Shown one piece after another: positions 63,874-64,000 of a stretch of DNA of 64,000 nucleotides; position 1 is the first letter of the stretch, and the number at the start of each line of letters is the position of its first letter. The DNA comes from Shinisaurus crocodilurus. Its lineage: Eukaryota; Chordata; Lepidosauria; Squamata; Shinisauridae. The notes beneath the pieces are model-generated. The model was given only the letters and a program-made list of their open reading frames with translations. It searched no databases and was not told the origin of the DNA. The stretch covers positions 41,012,339 through 41,076,338 of the forward strand of contig CM037879.1 in NCBI GenBank assembly GCA_021292165.1, read 5' to 3'. A program made the position numbers and the translations under genes.

Positions 63874-63942
63874 CTCATGGTGATGAGACTCCTGGGACAA
63901 ATGTACGGCTTTCTTGTTACTGCATGAGCCTGGAGTAGTTAT
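63874..63942 (-). CDS. GPATCH2: GPATCH2 internal exon, apparently frameshifted
   Basis: Intron acceptor ...cctttag precedes the exon and the donor GTAAGT follows it. Read from the first base it gives a peptide containing NKKAVHF, matching the NKRMVHF segment of mammalian GPATCH2. The second half matches SPDSHHHD only in the next frame, as SQESHHHD, and ends GA, which joins the C of the next exon to make Asp. The two halves are therefore one base out of register at the four-T run (plus strand AAAA, 63898-63901). As written, all three frames of the 69-bp exon contain a stop: TGA in its last three bases in frame 0, TAA at the start of the frame demanded by the next exon, and TAA after 'CAG' in the third. 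An assembly indel, a real lesion, or use of an internal acceptor (exon starting at 63929) could explain it. Confidence 0.72.
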
Positions 63943-64000
63943 CTAAAGGAAGTATAAATAAGTTTTATAAGTTGTATAGAGGAATTTAACTATACGCGGT

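Overview
The window reads as nuclear DNA of a squamate reptile (lizard or snake). It is AT-rich and intron-dominated. It is full of CR1 and L2 LINEs, tRNA-headed SINEs with a CORE/MIR-like centre, 5S-headed SINEs, and small hAT, Tc1/mariner and Harbinger-like DNA elements, a mixture I know from squamate genomes. The species is inferred from repeat content only. I see no bacterial genes, operons or CRISPR arrays.

The only host gene I can support is the 3' part of GPATCH2 (G-patch domain protein 2) on the minus strand. Five exons are visible, at 63874-63942, 62391-62430, 55038-55108, 30573-30655 and 14930-15099, separated by introns of about 1.4, 7.3, 24.4 and 15.5 kb. Splice sites and phases chain together, and the peptides match the C-terminal third of vertebrate GPATCH2 as I remember it, ending in the G-patch. 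There are two oddities. The exon at 63874-63942 carries one base too many, so its homologous peptide is split over two frames. The last exon stops at a TGA that is followed by 19 further open codons resembling the tail of mammalian GPATCH2.

Layout: 1-6400 is gene-distal flank with SINEs and small DNA transposons. 6415-13675 is an old L2 LINE interrupted by a young, nearly full-length minus-strand CR1 (6634-10435) with an SGNH-esterase ORF1 and an endonuclease/RT ORF2 broken by a single missing base. 13676-15099 holds the GPATCH2 end. 15100-64000 is GPATCH2 introns loaded with repeats. These include three solo LTRs, two of them with clean target-site duplications (TSDs); a 743-bp GC-rich hAT element that mimics a CpG island; several palindromic MITEs with 8-bp or 3-bp duplications; a 3' fragment of a LINE whose ORF ends in a zinc finger (56026-56646); and two further CR1-type 3' fragments.

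I looked for an undescribed system and did not find one. The useful novelty is in nested insertions that give relative ages, two 5S-derived SINE types with different tails, and possible lesions in the GPATCH2 coding sequence.
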